Part shown: in pieces, positions 1 through 9,642 of the stretch | Numbering within the stretch: position 1 is the first letter of the stretch | Layout of the letters: every line of letters begins with the position of its first letter | Virus record (IMG/VR): IMGVR_UViG_3300010354_000849 | Location: 1-20,806 of that record | DNA length: 20,806 bases | Reading direction: 5' to 3' (one strand) | DNA from: a virus | The notes under the pieces: model-generated | Database searches by the model: none | What the model saw: the letters and a program-made list of their open reading frames with translations, nothing else | What the model was told of the DNA's origin: nothing | Made by a program: the position numbers and the translations under genes

Positions 1-879
1 GCCATCGGCACAGGTGCTGGCATATTTGGCGCTTCCCAGGCAGATTCTGAGGCCCGCAAGGCAGCAGAAGCTCAGTTCAAGTACAGCAACCAAGCCTGGC
101 GTATGGGAAAGCGTCGGCTTAAAGCTGACTACCGCTTTGCCAAGAAGGGTACAAACATTCAACGCCAGAATGAAGAAACCTTAGGAGCATTCAAGGATGC
201 TACCAATCTTCAGGACTGGCAATACCAACTTAAGATTCAAGACTTTGAATACGCCTCTCAGATGAGGCAATATGCTAAGTCACAAGAGCTTTATGGTCAG
301 CAGCTATCTTACAACAACATGGCAGCAAGTGCTGCTAAAGAAGCTGAGATGCGTCGTCTTGAAGATGCTACCAATGAGATTGCCTTTCAGAATCAAGACA
401 TTGTTATTAAGGCAATGGAGTCTGAAGGTGCTGCTGCTGTTAAAGGTCAGCAAGGTCGCAGTGCAGGCAAGAGTGATCAAGTTGTACTTGCCTCTCTTGG
501 TCGTAACCAAGCAATCCTCGCTGAGTCACTTCTCAGCGCGAGAGGTGAAACTCAAGCTGCATTGAAGAAAGTTGCTGCCGATAAGTTCGGTGCTGATATC
601 GCAGCAGAAGCTGCACGGATGCTCAAGCCTGAGCGTCTACCTCAGCCGCCTAAGCCTCTCAAAACGCCTCGTGCTGTCTTCCAGGATCCCCGTAAGCCTA
701 AGAGGTTTGACTACGGTCCTAAGCCCATTATGGGTGCTGTGGCGTCGTCTATGCCTGGAGCCATCACGAGTGGCCTCACTAGCCTCGCTGGTGGTATTGC
801 AGCCTTTGCTGAAGCCAATAAATCTCCAGCTTATAGTTTCAAAGATTATTCCAATATCTTTAAGCCTCAAGGAACGTAA
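1..879 (+). CDS. Internal virion protein, T7 gp14 position (5' partial)
   Basis: The reading frame is open from base 1, so the gene starts upstream; the first in-window ATG at 103 is probably internal. About 292 residues are visible. They open with a Gly/Ala-rich hydrophobic stretch (IGTGAGIFGASQA), followed by a long Gln/Ala/Glu-rich helical part typical of podoviral internal core proteins. Then come a Pro/Lys-rich linker (near residues 205-240 of the visible part) and a second Gly/Ala hydrophobic stretch (GAVASSMPGAITSGLTSLAG) near the end. T7 gp14 is an ejected protein that forms the outer-membrane pore of the DNA-ejection conduit; that role is inferred here from the composition and from the order of genes (gp14-, gp15- and gp16-position proteins, then tail fibre). 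The stop and the next start share one base (TAATG). Full length and true start cannot be seen. Confidence 0.82.
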   Translation, partial: AIGTGAGIFGASQADSEARKAAEAQFKYSNQAWRMGKRRLKADYRFAKKGTNIQRQNEETLGAFKDATNLQDWQYQLKIQDFEYASQMRQYAKSQELYGQQLSYNNMAASAAKEAEMRRLEDATNEIAFQNQDIVIKAMESEGAAAVKGQQGRSAGKSDQVVLASLGRNQAILAESLLSARGETQAALKKVAADKFGADIAAEAARMLKPERLPQPPKPLKTPRAVFQDPRKPKRFDYGPKPIMGAVASSMPGAITSGLTSLAGGIAAFAEANKSPAYSFKDYSNIFKPQGT

Positions 880-3833
880 TGGATCAAGTAAACTACAAAG
901 GGTACGCCCGGAGTGTTGGTTTCGATCCTGTTAAAGCTCCCTATGCTGCTCTCCAACGAATGGAGGAGCGCGACTCACGTATCCTACGGGGTATGGAGGA
1001 TAATAGGCGAGCTGTTAAACAGGTTCGTGACGAATACGGTGCTGGACTAGAACGTAAGTTCAGCCTAGAAGACCGCAACAGAAATGAGAACTATAGCCTC
1101 TTACAGAAGTACAGGGAGAATCGTGCATCTGCTGTGGAGGCTAATGCAAAGACAATCATTCAAAATCACCTAGAACGATCTAAGTCTATCCAAAATACAA
1201 TGGGTAGTCTTGCAAAGTTCAGTGACACCATTTCTTCTGCTCTGATGGACTTCCAGAAGGGTAAGAACGAAAGTGATATGAAGGCTGGCTATATGGAAGC
1301 AGCATCTGGTGGATTCACCCTTGAACGCCAGACAGCTGTTGCACAAGGTGAGACAGTACTTCAAACAGCAGGTGAAGCACAGGATCGAGTCGCAGAGAAC
1401 TTCCAAGCTGTTGGTGCTCCTGCTGATGTAGTCATGGGTCTCATGACTGGTAATAAGTGGAGAGACTATGGTCGTCTCAAAGCTTATTGGGATATGAATG
1501 TAGGTGAGTTCTCTGGCTATGCCCAGTCCAAACTCACTGAGATGGGAGCCATTACTGCAGCTGATCGTCAAGCTGCAATGCCAGACATCTTTGAAGGATT
1601 CATCCGAGATAAAGGTTTGTTCGGCCTGAAGGCTGACTTCCTGGCAGAAGGCCTGATCAAGATGCGTGGCCAGTACAACGCTCTTGTGGATGATGCTCGC
1701 AAGTCTGATGTTGTTAATCAGTCTCTTGATATGAGAGACGAAGCAATGGAGAATCTCTTCCGTTCCAAGAGCGGTGATGCATTCTCTGAGGCTCTTCGTC
1801 TTACTGCACGTACCTATGCCGAAGATGGTAAGACCCCTATCGGTCTAGGTAAGGCCCGAGCCATGCTCTACAAGGAGCTTGGTGATACCACTCGCTACAC
1901 CGAACAGGATGTTGAGCGGATCCTTTCTGGTGCTATGACTGATAACGGTCAGAGCATGAAGGATCGCTTTGGTCGTGATTATGATGATCTCATCAATACT
2001 CGTCGTAAGGATGCAGAAGCTGAGTTCTCCCTTAATCAGGCAGAAGAACGTCAACAGCAGAAGGCTGCCGAGAAGTCTCTCCTTAAGTGGGTAGACGAGA
2101 ACTGGGATGGTTCAGCTAAGACACTTAATGACATCATTAAGGAAGCTGAAACCAAAGGCATCCCAACTGATCGCCTGAAGGCTCACCTAGCTCGCAGCAA
2201 TGAGCAGAAGAATGCTGACTTCTGGAAGGAGCAGTTTGACTCTGCCTACGATCAAGGTACACTGACTCTTGAGGATGTAGACCAGCCTGGTGTTCCTTGG
2301 GAAGTCCGTAAGGAATATCGTGAACGCGCTCAGGAACAAGAGCGTCTTCGTGGTGAGTCTGGTATTAAGCAAGAGACCATCAAGGGTGAGTTACAGGACC
2401 TTATCAAGTCCAAGCTTGTTGGTGAGAGCACAGATCGTGCAGCTCACTACAGTGCTAAGTCTGCTACTGACTATGCCCTCCGTCTCTACAACAGTAAGTT
2501 CAAGCAGTACTCCAAAACAATGGAGCCTGCCCAAGCTGCTGCTCAGGCACGCAACGATGTGTTGAATGCTATTGAGAAGGGTACAGGTGCATTCAAGGTG
2601 ATCGGCTCTGCCGATGCCAAAGGTACACAGGCTTTTTACGGTGCCTTCACTCCTGGTAAGCATCCTGGTGCTCCTCAGGCCCTGGATATTATTGATGCTT
2701 CCTCTGTGCTGCGTCAGGTCCGTACTAACCCATCCCTGGTGGATAAGAAGGTTCTGACTAGTCCTGGTCTGCTGCAAGACATTGCTAATCGTATTGATAA
2801 CGGCAAGCCTTTCTCTATCCCGACTATCTACGCTGATCTTGCTAAGCCCCTTGGTAAGACACCTACAGAGATCCTTAATGCTCAGCTGAAGGCAGCTGGC
2901 CATACAGCACAGGTCCGTCCTGGCTTCCGTGAAACTCTGAATCAGATTCAAGATCCACGTCTTCGTGCCATCTTGGATCAACCTCTGACACAAGAGCGTC
3001 TCAATAGCGTCATCATTGGTAGTGGTAATGCACCGGCTACTGTACGTACAGGCTCTCAGGGCTACGCTGATGTTATCGCCCTAGGTACTGCTGCTGGATT
3101 CAAGTTCCCGCAAGCAATGGCTGCTATGTGGGCTTTGGAATCTGGTTACGGTAAGTACCACTCCAACCCCAATAACGTCTTCAATATCAAAGATCGTCGT
3201 ACTGGTCAGTTCAAGAGCTATGCATCGCCTCTTGAGTCAGCTAAGGACTTTATGTACCTAATGACTGACCCTAAGTATGCACCTGCTCTGAACGCTGCTA
3301 AGACCCCACGTCAGTTCATTGAAGGCATCGCTATGACCTATTCGGGTCAAGAGCGTGACTATGCCTCAAAGATCCTACGTGTGATGCGTGATAACGGTGT
3401 TAACCCTGATCAACCGTTTAACAATAACCCGAACCCTGCCCGTAATAACGGCTTCATGCGGCCTACCCTTGCTTACATCACAAGTGATATAGGTCCTACC
3501 TCTACTGGTGAGCATCTTGATGTTAAGGATGTAACTGGTAAGCGCTTTGCTGAGAATGCACTAGACAATTTTGTTGAGATCCAAGATCCTCAATTCGGTC
3601 GTATTTCTCTTGGCGCTCTTAAGAAGAAACTACCTGGCAGGGGGGACAACTTTGATGAACACGTAGCACGTGGGTCTCATGGTATTGACTACCCTACCGC
3701 AAAGGGTACTAAGTTATTTATTAAGAATGGAGCTAGGATTATTAGCAAAGCTCGCACTGCCCATGGGGATAAGGTTGTCATTCAACTCCCCGATGGACGA
3801 CGTTTCAGTTTCCTACATGGTAATGCCGTATGA
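879..3833 (+). CDS. Internal virion protein, gp15 position, with glucosaminidase and M23-like domains
   Basis: This is a 984-residue protein. Residues 1 to about 720 are largely charged, helical and of unrecognised fold, as expected of an ejected core protein. Residues about 728-837 form a FlgJ/endo-beta-N-acetylglucosaminidase-like domain: the WALESGYG motif places the catalytic Glu at 754, followed by NNVFNIK. Residues about 856-984 resemble an M23 (LytM-type) metallopeptidase with GPTSTGEHLDV (His879), SHGIDY (His934, Asp937) and FLHG (His980), in an unusual order (see findings). By position it corresponds to T7 gp15, which is ejected into the periplasm. The cell-wall domains suggest it opens peptidoglycan during DNA entry, a task that in T7 belongs to the transglycosylase of gp16. 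The start is supported by AAGGA about 10 bases upstream; the 3' end overlaps the next gene by ATGA. Confidence 0.87.
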   Translation: MDQVNYKGYARSVGFDPVKAPYAALQRMEERDSRILRGMEDNRRAVKQVRDEYGAGLERKFSLEDRNRNENYSLLQKYRENRASAVEANAKTIIQNHLERSKSIQNTMGSLAKFSDTISSALMDFQKGKNESDMKAGYMEAASGGFTLERQTAVAQGETVLQTAGEAQDRVAENFQAVGAPADVVMGLMTGNKWRDYGRLKAYWDMNVGEFSGYAQSKLTEMGAITAADRQAAMPDIFEGFIRDKGLFGLKADFLAEGLIKMRGQYNALVDDARKSDVVNQSLDMRDEAMENLFRSKSGDAFSEALRLTARTYAEDGKTPIGLGKARAMLYKELGDTTRYTEQDVERILSGAMTDNGQSMKDRFGRDYDDLINTRRKDAEAEFSLNQAEERQQQKAAEKSLLKWVDENWDGSAKTLNDIIKEAETKGIPTDRLKAHLARSNEQKNADFWKEQFDSAYDQGTLTLEDVDQPGVPWEVRKEYRERAQEQERLRGESGIKQETIKGELQDLIKSKLVGESTDRAAHYSAKSATDYALRLYNSKFKQYSKTMEPAQAAAQARNDVLNAIEKGTGAFKVIGSADAKGTQAFYGAFTPGKHPGAPQALDIIDASSVLRQVRTNPSLVDKKVLTSPGLLQDIANRIDNGKPFSIPTIYADLAKPLGKTPTEILNAQLKAAGHTAQVRPGFRETLNQIQDPRLRAILDQPLTQERLNSVIIGSGNAPATVRTGSQGYADVIALGTAAGFKFPQAMAAMWALESGYGKYHSNPNNVFNIKDRRTGQFKSYASPLESAKDFMYLMTDPKYAPALNAAKTPRQFIEGIAMTYSGQERDYASKILRVMRDNGVNPDQPFNNNPNPARNNGFMRPTLAYITSDIGPTSTGEHLDVKDVTGKRFAENALDNFVEIQDPQFGRISLGALKKKLPGRGDNFDEHVARGSHGIDYPTAKGTKLFIKNGARIISKARTAHGDKVVIQLPDGRRFSFLHGNAV

Positions 3834-6800
3834 CACAAACCCCATTTGTTGATGAAGAGGAGCTGAAGCGGCTTGAAGCTGAGAACAAGGCTCAGGAGGA
3901 AGCTCTAGATGCAGCTGCTCCTGAGTACAACGCTCAGAGTGCTAATCAGACTCAATTCAAAGAAGCTACTCCTCAAGAGAACAAAGCTGCTGGCAATGTT
4001 GAACCTGTTAAAGGTGCAACGAATCAAGCAATTGCTCAGTTGGTACCTGGCAATAACCAGAACCAACCTACAGAACAAAAGCCTCTGAACAAAGGTTCTG
4101 GCTTCCTCTACGGTAGTGGTGATGCTAATGCCACTCTTGCTGAGGATATCGGTAAGTATGCCACTGGTGTCTTTGAAGGTCTTGGCGCTGCTGGCATGGG
4201 CCTTATTGACTTTGGCCTAGACGCTATTGGGCGTATTCCTGGTGCTGAACCTATTGATGATGGTTGGGATCAGAAGACTAAGTTCCAGAACCCTTTCTTC
4301 CAAAAGCTCCGCAATATTGCTTCTGTTGTTCTGCCAAGCATCATGTCTGGTGGTGCTGCTGGCGCTGCCAGTAATGTTGTTAAAGGTGGTGCCTTGGCTC
4401 GTGGTGCTACAGCCCTTGGTGTTGGTTCTGCTCTTGAGTCAGGCATTATTGCTCTGAGTGATCAAGGTACTGACGATAACCTGTCCACTATGGTTAAGGA
4501 AGCTGCTCCGTGGCTGCCTGTACCTGAAGCGATGGTTATCTCTGATGGCGATTCACCTGAGATTCGCCGTCTTAAGAACATCTATGAGAACGCTTCTCTT
4601 GGTGTTGTTGGATCTCTAGTCGGCTACGCCTTCCAGGCAGGCAAGCCTGTGATGGGTTGGTTCAAGCCGAGGGATCGTGTAGCTCAGGAGTTTATGTCTT
4701 CTGAGGTTCTCGTTAATGCTGATGCTGCTACAGCTACACGACTTTCTGAGTTGTCTACACAGTCTGAGCAACTGAAGACTGCTGCCACTGAAGCAGCTCA
4801 ACAGCTTGAGCAGGCATCACAACTTGGCGCTGACCCTCTGACTATCCAGCAGATGGCTGATCAGGTCATGGGATCCTCAAAGGCTGCTAAGGCCCTTGAT
4901 GATGAGGCTGCGGCTATCACTGAGGAATACGTCACTACGGGGGCTTCTAGGGTCACAGAGAACCCTGTAGAGAGCTACCTGGAGCGTGATCAGATTAGCC
5001 GTGACCTACAAATTGATGAGGTCGGCAAGGATCGTCTCTATGCTGACCCTGAAGGTGTTAATGGCGCGGACCCGTACATCACTCCTGCCCTATTCCCTGA
5101 AGGCTCTACTACAGCAATGAGTCGTACTCCTGGCAACAATGCTAGGAACATGGCTGATACGACTGCTATCAAGAGTGGTGGTAGCGAAGGTTCTCCTGCT
5201 CCGATGATGTCTGAGCGGGCTTATCAATCTCTCTCCCGTACACTTGACAACCCTGAAGGCTCTACGTATGCACGTAACCTTGTGATTGATCTAGCAGAGG
5301 AGACACGAGCTGCTGGTAACTTTGATGCAATCGTGGATGGCTTCCGCTACACACGTCAGCAGATGACAGATGCAGCGTTTGAGATCTATAAGGACATCAT
5401 CACTGCACGTAGTGTTGACGACGTTAAGAAGCTGTTCCTTGATAACCGTGACGTTAAGAACATCCTTGATGGTCGTAAGATCAAGTATATTAACGATGTT
5501 CAAGCACAGGCTGTTGCCTATGCGATGCGTGACTTGACTGATAAGTATATCGGTCGTGTTGTTAACGAGACTTCCGCTCGTGCCATGGATACCACTGGCC
5601 GTGAGATCTCTGACATTGCAGAAGCCTATAAGACCTTCCCTGAGTCTGCAGACTTTGACCGTACAACCGAAGCAATTGCTGATCGTATTGCCTTCCTGAT
5701 GGAGGAGTACGCTCTTAACAAGTATATCGCTGGTTGGGCACTCAAGAACCAAGATCGTTGGGAAAAGGTTGTTAGTAAGTCTGGTAACCCTGAAGAGGCT
5801 ATCAAAGGCATTACTAAGCAGTTTGATCTGAAGCTGAATGAAGCCAAGCTGAAGTCACAGAACTATCGCAACATGATTGTGACTGTTGCTAAGGAGCGTC
5901 CTGATGCAGCACAGGTTCTGATCGATGCATTCGCTATCACCAAGGGTGATGTGGATACTATCGACAAATTGATGAAGTGGACGGCTAAGCAGGTCAGCCC
6001 TATGGGTCTTCTAAGGGGAGACAGCGATGGTCTTAACTTGTTTGCCCAAGGTGTCTTTGCTATTCGCTACAGCGGGATGCTGAGTGGTCTTTCACTACTC
6101 AAGACAGGTGTGGCAAACATGACTGTCTTAGGTCTTCGTACCACTAACTCGTTCCTTGGAACTGGTATGGGTATGTTGATGGGACGCAACACTGTTGATG
6201 ACCTACGTAAGGCTACCCATGTCTATGGGTCCATGTGGTCAGTTAACAACAAGGCTCTGAAGGATTCCTGGGAGACCTACAAGAAACTCTGGAATGCTGG
6301 CAAGTGGGGCAATGACTTCAAGATGGATGCCCGGATGCTTGCCCGTGAGGATCTTGTTGATTACGTGGCTCCTGATAAGTGGGAAGCTCTTGCCAAGATG
6401 GAACCCATCTGGGAGAAGAATGGTGACTGGGGCAAGCTCATGCAATACCGCACATCACGTCTTCTCTATGACTTGGGTAACTGGCGCTGGCATAAGTATG
6501 GAACCAATGGTTTGATCTCTGCTGATGCCTATATGTCCACTACGGTAGCTCACCAGTTGGCCAAAGCCCGTGCATGGGATGAGGTGTCTTCTATTGGCTA
6601 CAAGGGTGCAGAGCTTGAGCAGCAGATGCTTAAGGCAGAGAAGATGGCCTACGACGAGATGTTTGATTCAGCTGGCAACATCACTGATGATGCACTGAAG
6701 TATGTCTCTGGTGAGCTTTCAATGAACCTTGATGATGCAACTGCATCTTGGCTCAGTAATGGCCTTAATAAGCTTCCCTTCCTGAAGGGGTTCTTCATGT

Positions 6801-8089
6801 TCCCTACCACTGGTGTGAATGCAGCTAAGTACGCTATGTCGTACACGCCCATTGCAACTATTCCTGGCGTGAATCGCTATGCCAAGGTTCTCTGGGCTGG
6901 TGACAACATGGACCTCATTAAAGAGGCCCTGTTGGAGCATGGCATTACATACGATGCCGTACCTAACGGTATGGCTATCTACAAGGGTCTTGAAGCTGAA
7001 TACCGTGGTCGTCTTGCCTTTGCTGGTCTCTTGACTTCTGGTCTGATGGGTCATGCCCTTAGTGGCAAGATCCGTGGTAATGGTCCTGAGAACAAAGGTG
7101 AGCGTAAGAAGCTGCGTGATAACTTCAACTGGCAGCCAAAGACCATCAATATTGGTGGTAAGTGGGTTAACTATGCCGGTATCGAACCGCTAGATACTCT
7201 CCTTACTCTTGTGGGAGACCTTGCTTACTACTCTCGCGATCTTGGTTCAACCCTCACGGAAGACTTCGGTAAGAAAATTCTGTGGACTCTCTCAGCTACT
7301 TTCGTCAATAAGACATGGACTGCTGGTCTTGAGCCGCTAGTCGCTATCGCCAATGGTGATGAGACCGCTATCTCGCGTTACCTTGCTAACGAAGCACGTT
7401 CAGTGATCCCCTGGAGCAGTGGTCTTGGTGTTGTCAATAACGCTATTACTAGCTCCCAGAAGGATATCTACAATGACATGATCGGATATATCAAGAACCG
7501 TATTCCTGGCCTAGCTAGCACTCTTCCTGAGCAGATTGATATCTACACAGGTAAGCCGCTCAACGACATTGATAATCCTGTCCTTCGCGCACTCAATGCT
7601 GTTAACCCAGTAAAGGTTAGCGACGGTACTGAACCCTGGCGTCAGTGGCTTATCGATAGTGGTTGGGACGGTATCCAGATGATTCGTAAGGATAGCTCTG
7701 GTAATCATGAGTACACACCAGCTGAACGTGAAGTGCTCTACCGTTACATCGGTGAGCAGCAGATCTGGAAAGAGTACGACAAGATTAGCAAAAATAAGAA
7801 GTACAATGATCAACTGGATCGCATTCGTGCAATGCGAGCACAGGGTCGTCCTTCTGATGAAATCAATGCCGCCTATGTTGAGGTACATGGCGTTCTGAAT
7901 GATGTACTCGTCAAGGCACAGAAAGCCGCTGAGATGAGGCTTCAGAATGAGAATGAACCGATGTGGCGTGGTATTCAAGAATCCATCCGTAATAAGAACT
8001 ATCTGAATCAAGGTCGTGTCGATGATGCAGCTCGTGCTGCTGATCGTCGTAAGGCTGAGATTGAAAAGCTAACGCAAATGTATAGGTAA
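3830..8089 (+). CDS. Large internal virion protein, gp16 position
   Basis: This 1419-residue protein is the largest gene in the window and is close in length to T7 gp16 (1318 residues), whose genomic position it shares. The first ~90 residues are Gln/Asn/Glu-rich and probably disordered. Hydrophobic or amphipathic Gly/Ala-rich segments lie near residues 110-130, 163-208 and 254-268, and again near 743-790 and 1063-1079, which could insert in the host inner membrane. The C-terminal ~100 residues are highly charged and helical. I see no lytic-transglycosylase motif at the N-terminus, unlike T7 gp16; the muralytic domains are in the preceding gene instead. The likely role is forming the inner-membrane part of the ejection channel, by analogy with T7. 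It starts within ATGA overlapping the previous stop, indicating translational coupling. The family assignment rests on size, position and composition rather than on a clear motif. Confidence 0.83.
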   Translation: MTQTPFVDEEELKRLEAENKAQEEALDAAAPEYNAQSANQTQFKEATPQENKAAGNVEPVKGATNQAIAQLVPGNNQNQPTEQKPLNKGSGFLYGSGDANATLAEDIGKYATGVFEGLGAAGMGLIDFGLDAIGRIPGAEPIDDGWDQKTKFQNPFFQKLRNIASVVLPSIMSGGAAGAASNVVKGGALARGATALGVGSALESGIIALSDQGTDDNLSTMVKEAAPWLPVPEAMVISDGDSPEIRRLKNIYENASLGVVGSLVGYAFQAGKPVMGWFKPRDRVAQEFMSSEVLVNADAATATRLSELSTQSEQLKTAATEAAQQLEQASQLGADPLTIQQMADQVMGSSKAAKALDDEAAAITEEYVTTGASRVTENPVESYLERDQISRDLQIDEVGKDRLYADPEGVNGADPYITPALFPEGSTTAMSRTPGNNARNMADTTAIKSGGSEGSPAPMMSERAYQSLSRTLDNPEGSTYARNLVIDLAEETRAAGNFDAIVDGFRYTRQQMTDAAFEIYKDIITARSVDDVKKLFLDNRDVKNILDGRKIKYINDVQAQAVAYAMRDLTDKYIGRVVNETSARAMDTTGREISDIAEAYKTFPESADFDRTTEAIADRIAFLMEEYALNKYIAGWALKNQDRWEKVVSKSGNPEEAIKGITKQFDLKLNEAKLKSQNYRNMIVTVAKERPDAAQVLIDAFAITKGDVDTIDKLMKWTAKQVSPMGLLRGDSDGLNLFAQGVFAIRYSGMLSGLSLLKTGVANMTVLGLRTTNSFLGTGMGMLMGRNTVDDLRKATHVYGSMWSVNNKALKDSWETYKKLWNAGKWGNDFKMDARMLAREDLVDYVAPDKWEALAKMEPIWEKNGDWGKLMQYRTSRLLYDLGNWRWHKYGTNGLISADAYMSTTVAHQLAKARAWDEVSSIGYKGAELEQQMLKAEKMAYDEMFDSAGNITDDALKYVSGELSMNLDDATASWLSNGLNKLPFLKGFFMFPTTGVNAAKYAMSYTPIATIPGVNRYAKVLWAGDNMDLIKEALLEHGITYDAVPNGMAIYKGLEAEYRGRLAFAGLLTSGLMGHALSGKIRGNGPENKGERKKLRDNFNWQPKTINIGGKWVNYAGIEPLDTLLTLVGDLAYYSRDLGSTLTEDFGKKILWTLSATFVNKTWTAGLEPLVAIANGDETAISRYLANEARSVIPWSSGLGVVNNAITSSQKDIYNDMIGYIKNRIPGLASTLPEQIDIYTGKPLNDIDNPVLRALNAVNPVKVSDGTEPWRQWLIDSGWDGIQMIRKDSSGNHEYTPAEREVLYRYIGEQQIWKEYDKISKNKKYNDQLDRIRAMRAQGRPSDEINAAYVEVHGVLNDVLVKAQKAAEMRLQNENEPMWRGIQESIRNKNYLNQGRVDDAARAADRRKAEIEKLTQMYR

Positions 8090-8095
8090 CACCTA

Positions 8096-9640
8096 ATGGC
8101 TGTCACTCAGAATACATATACGGGTAATGGATCCACCACCAATTACTCTTTCACTTTTCCATATCTTGAGACGACCGACATCAAGGTTTCCTTGAACGGT
8201 ACGGTTACAACTGCATACACTCTGGCTAACGCTACCACTATCCAATTCAATACGGCCCCGACTACCGGGGCTGCTATTCGGATCTATCGGGAAACTGATG
8301 ATTCTGGATTGGCAGCCACCTTCTACCCAGGTTCTGCTATTCGATCTCAGGATCTGAATGAAAACTTTACTCAGAATCTCTACGTTACTCAAGAGTCTAA
8401 CCGAGAGGCCTCGTCAGCAACTAGCACGGCTAACACTGCACTGACGAACTCCAACACGGCAATCAGTACGGCCAATGCAGCCACTGCAACGGCCAACACT
8501 GCCTCCAGCAATGCCTCTGCAGCAGTATCAACGGCCAATACGGCAAGCACTAACGCCAGTGCTGCTGTGTCTACGGCCAATACTGCATCCACCAATGCAA
8601 CGGCTGCTGTAAATACCGCAAATAGTGCTGCTGCTGATGCGGCTACAGCTATTTCAACAGCTAATAGTGCAGTCACTACGGCAAATGCTGCTACAGCAAC
8701 GGCTAATGCAGCCTCTGCTACTGCAACTACAGCCTCAACCAATGCGAGTGCTGCTGTTTCTACAGCCAATGCTGCGACAACCACGGCTGGTAACGCAGTT
8801 ACAACAGCTAATAATGCTGTTACTACCGCCAACAGTGCAGTCACTACTGCAGGTAATGCAGTCACTACAGCCAACAATGCTGTGACGACGGCAAACAGTG
8901 CTGTGTCAACGGCTAACTCTGCCGTTACTACTGCTAATGCTGCTGCATCTGCTGTTGCTAATGCGATCTTGTATGACACGGTTGCTAATGTTGCTGCAAT
9001 TCCTGCGACACCATCGAACAATGATGCAGTTGAGGTTGTTAATTCGACTGGTATTCAAAGCTTTACACCGCTGAATGGCCTTCCTTCTGGCTTTGTCGGT
9101 GATTCGGGCCTTAGTGTTCGCCTTATTTATACAACGTCTGGTAATACCTGGAACTGGATTCAATATTTTCCTAATGATCCAGAGAACCGTTATGGGGATG
9201 CAATCACAACACTGCAGACTGATCTGAATGCTGCAGAAGCGGACATTCTTGCTTTGGATTCAGCCAAGCTGGATGCAACTACTGCTGCGTCTACTTACCT
9301 TACTCAGGCCAATGCTGCGTCTACCCTCGCCTCGATCAACAACACTTCCCTCACCGGAACTTCTTTGATCAATGCGGCAGGCATTGCTACTTGGGTTCGT
9401 TTCTCTGACTCTGATGCCAGCCACTACATCGGTCTACAGTCTCCTTCTGTAGTCACTTCTAACTTCACCTTAACTCTACCTGCGACTGCTGGAGCTGCTG
9501 GTCAAATCCTTTCTACAGATGGTACTGGCAACCTTAGTTGGGTGAATGACATTGTTGTTCTAGTCACTGATGGCGGTAACTTCGATAACGGAACCAGTAC
9601 TGTATCTACTTCTCAGACTCTTGATGGAGGTCAATTCTAA
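8096..9640 (+). CDS. Tail fibre protein with T7 gp17-type N-terminus
   Basis: This is a 514-residue protein. Residues 1-105 match the T7 gp17 N-terminal attachment domain by eye: TYTGNGSTTNYSFTFPYL, a LNGT strand, then AIRIYRETD and IRSQDLNENFTQ. That domain anchors the fibre to the portal/nozzle of the tail. Residues 108-290 are Ala/Thr/Asn/Ser heptads forming a probable trimeric helical stalk. After this comes a distal region with an LPSGFVGDSGLSVRLIYTT stretch, a further helical segment near 375-420, and a beta-rich end containing LPATAGAAGQILSTDGTG, a motif common in phage fibre tips. The start has an AGG about nine bases upstream. It lies six bases after the gp16-position gene, as in T7. 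Receptor specificity cannot be read from the sequence. Confidence 0.93.
   Translation: MAVTQNTYTGNGSTTNYSFTFPYLETTDIKVSLNGTVTTAYTLANATTIQFNTAPTTGAAIRIYRETDDSGLAATFYPGSAIRSQDLNENFTQNLYVTQESNREASSATSTANTALTNSNTAISTANAATATANTASSNASAAVSTANTASTNASAAVSTANTASTNATAAVNTANSAAADAATAISTANSAVTTANAATATANAASATATTASTNASAAVSTANAATTTAGNAVTTANNAVTTANSAVTTAGNAVTTANNAVTTANSAVSTANSAVTTANAAASAVANAILYDTVANVAAIPATPSNNDAVEVVNSTGIQSFTPLNGLPSGFVGDSGLSVRLIYTTSGNTWNWIQYFPNDPENRYGDAITTLQTDLNAAEADILALDSAKLDATTAASTYLTQANAASTLASINNTSLTGTSLINAAGIATWVRFSDSDASHYIGLQSPSVVTSNFTLTLPATAGAAGQILSTDGTGNLSWVNDIVVLVTDGGNFDNGTSTVSTSQTLDGGQF
8417..8966 (+). repeat. Heptad-repeat stalk of the tail fibre
   Basis: About 183 codons of degenerate 21-base repeats encode heptads of the form AVTTANN / AVSTANT. 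Higher-order copies are visible: a 14-residue unit (AAVSTANTASTNAS) occurs about three times near the start. A 21-residue unit, made of heptads ending AGN, ANN and ANS, occurs twice near 8785-8910. Synonymous codons differ between copies, so the protein repeat is better conserved than the DNA repeat. It is predicted to be a trimeric coiled stalk whose length can change by unequal recombination. Confidence 0.85.
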
Positions 9641-9642
9641 TC

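Noticed and set aside
8417-8966. Regular repeats that could be mistaken for a CRISPR-like or minisatellite array
   Set aside because: The repeat is a codon-phased 21-base unit inside an intact tail-fibre frame, with no unique spacers between conserved repeats.
8389-9021. A 210-codon open frame on the minus strand with many VVTALLAV-like repeats, resembling a hydrophobic repeat protein
   Set aside because: It is the antisense shadow of the tail-fibre heptad repeats; the same codon pattern generates Ala/Val/Leu on the other strand. The sense gene has strong family motifs.
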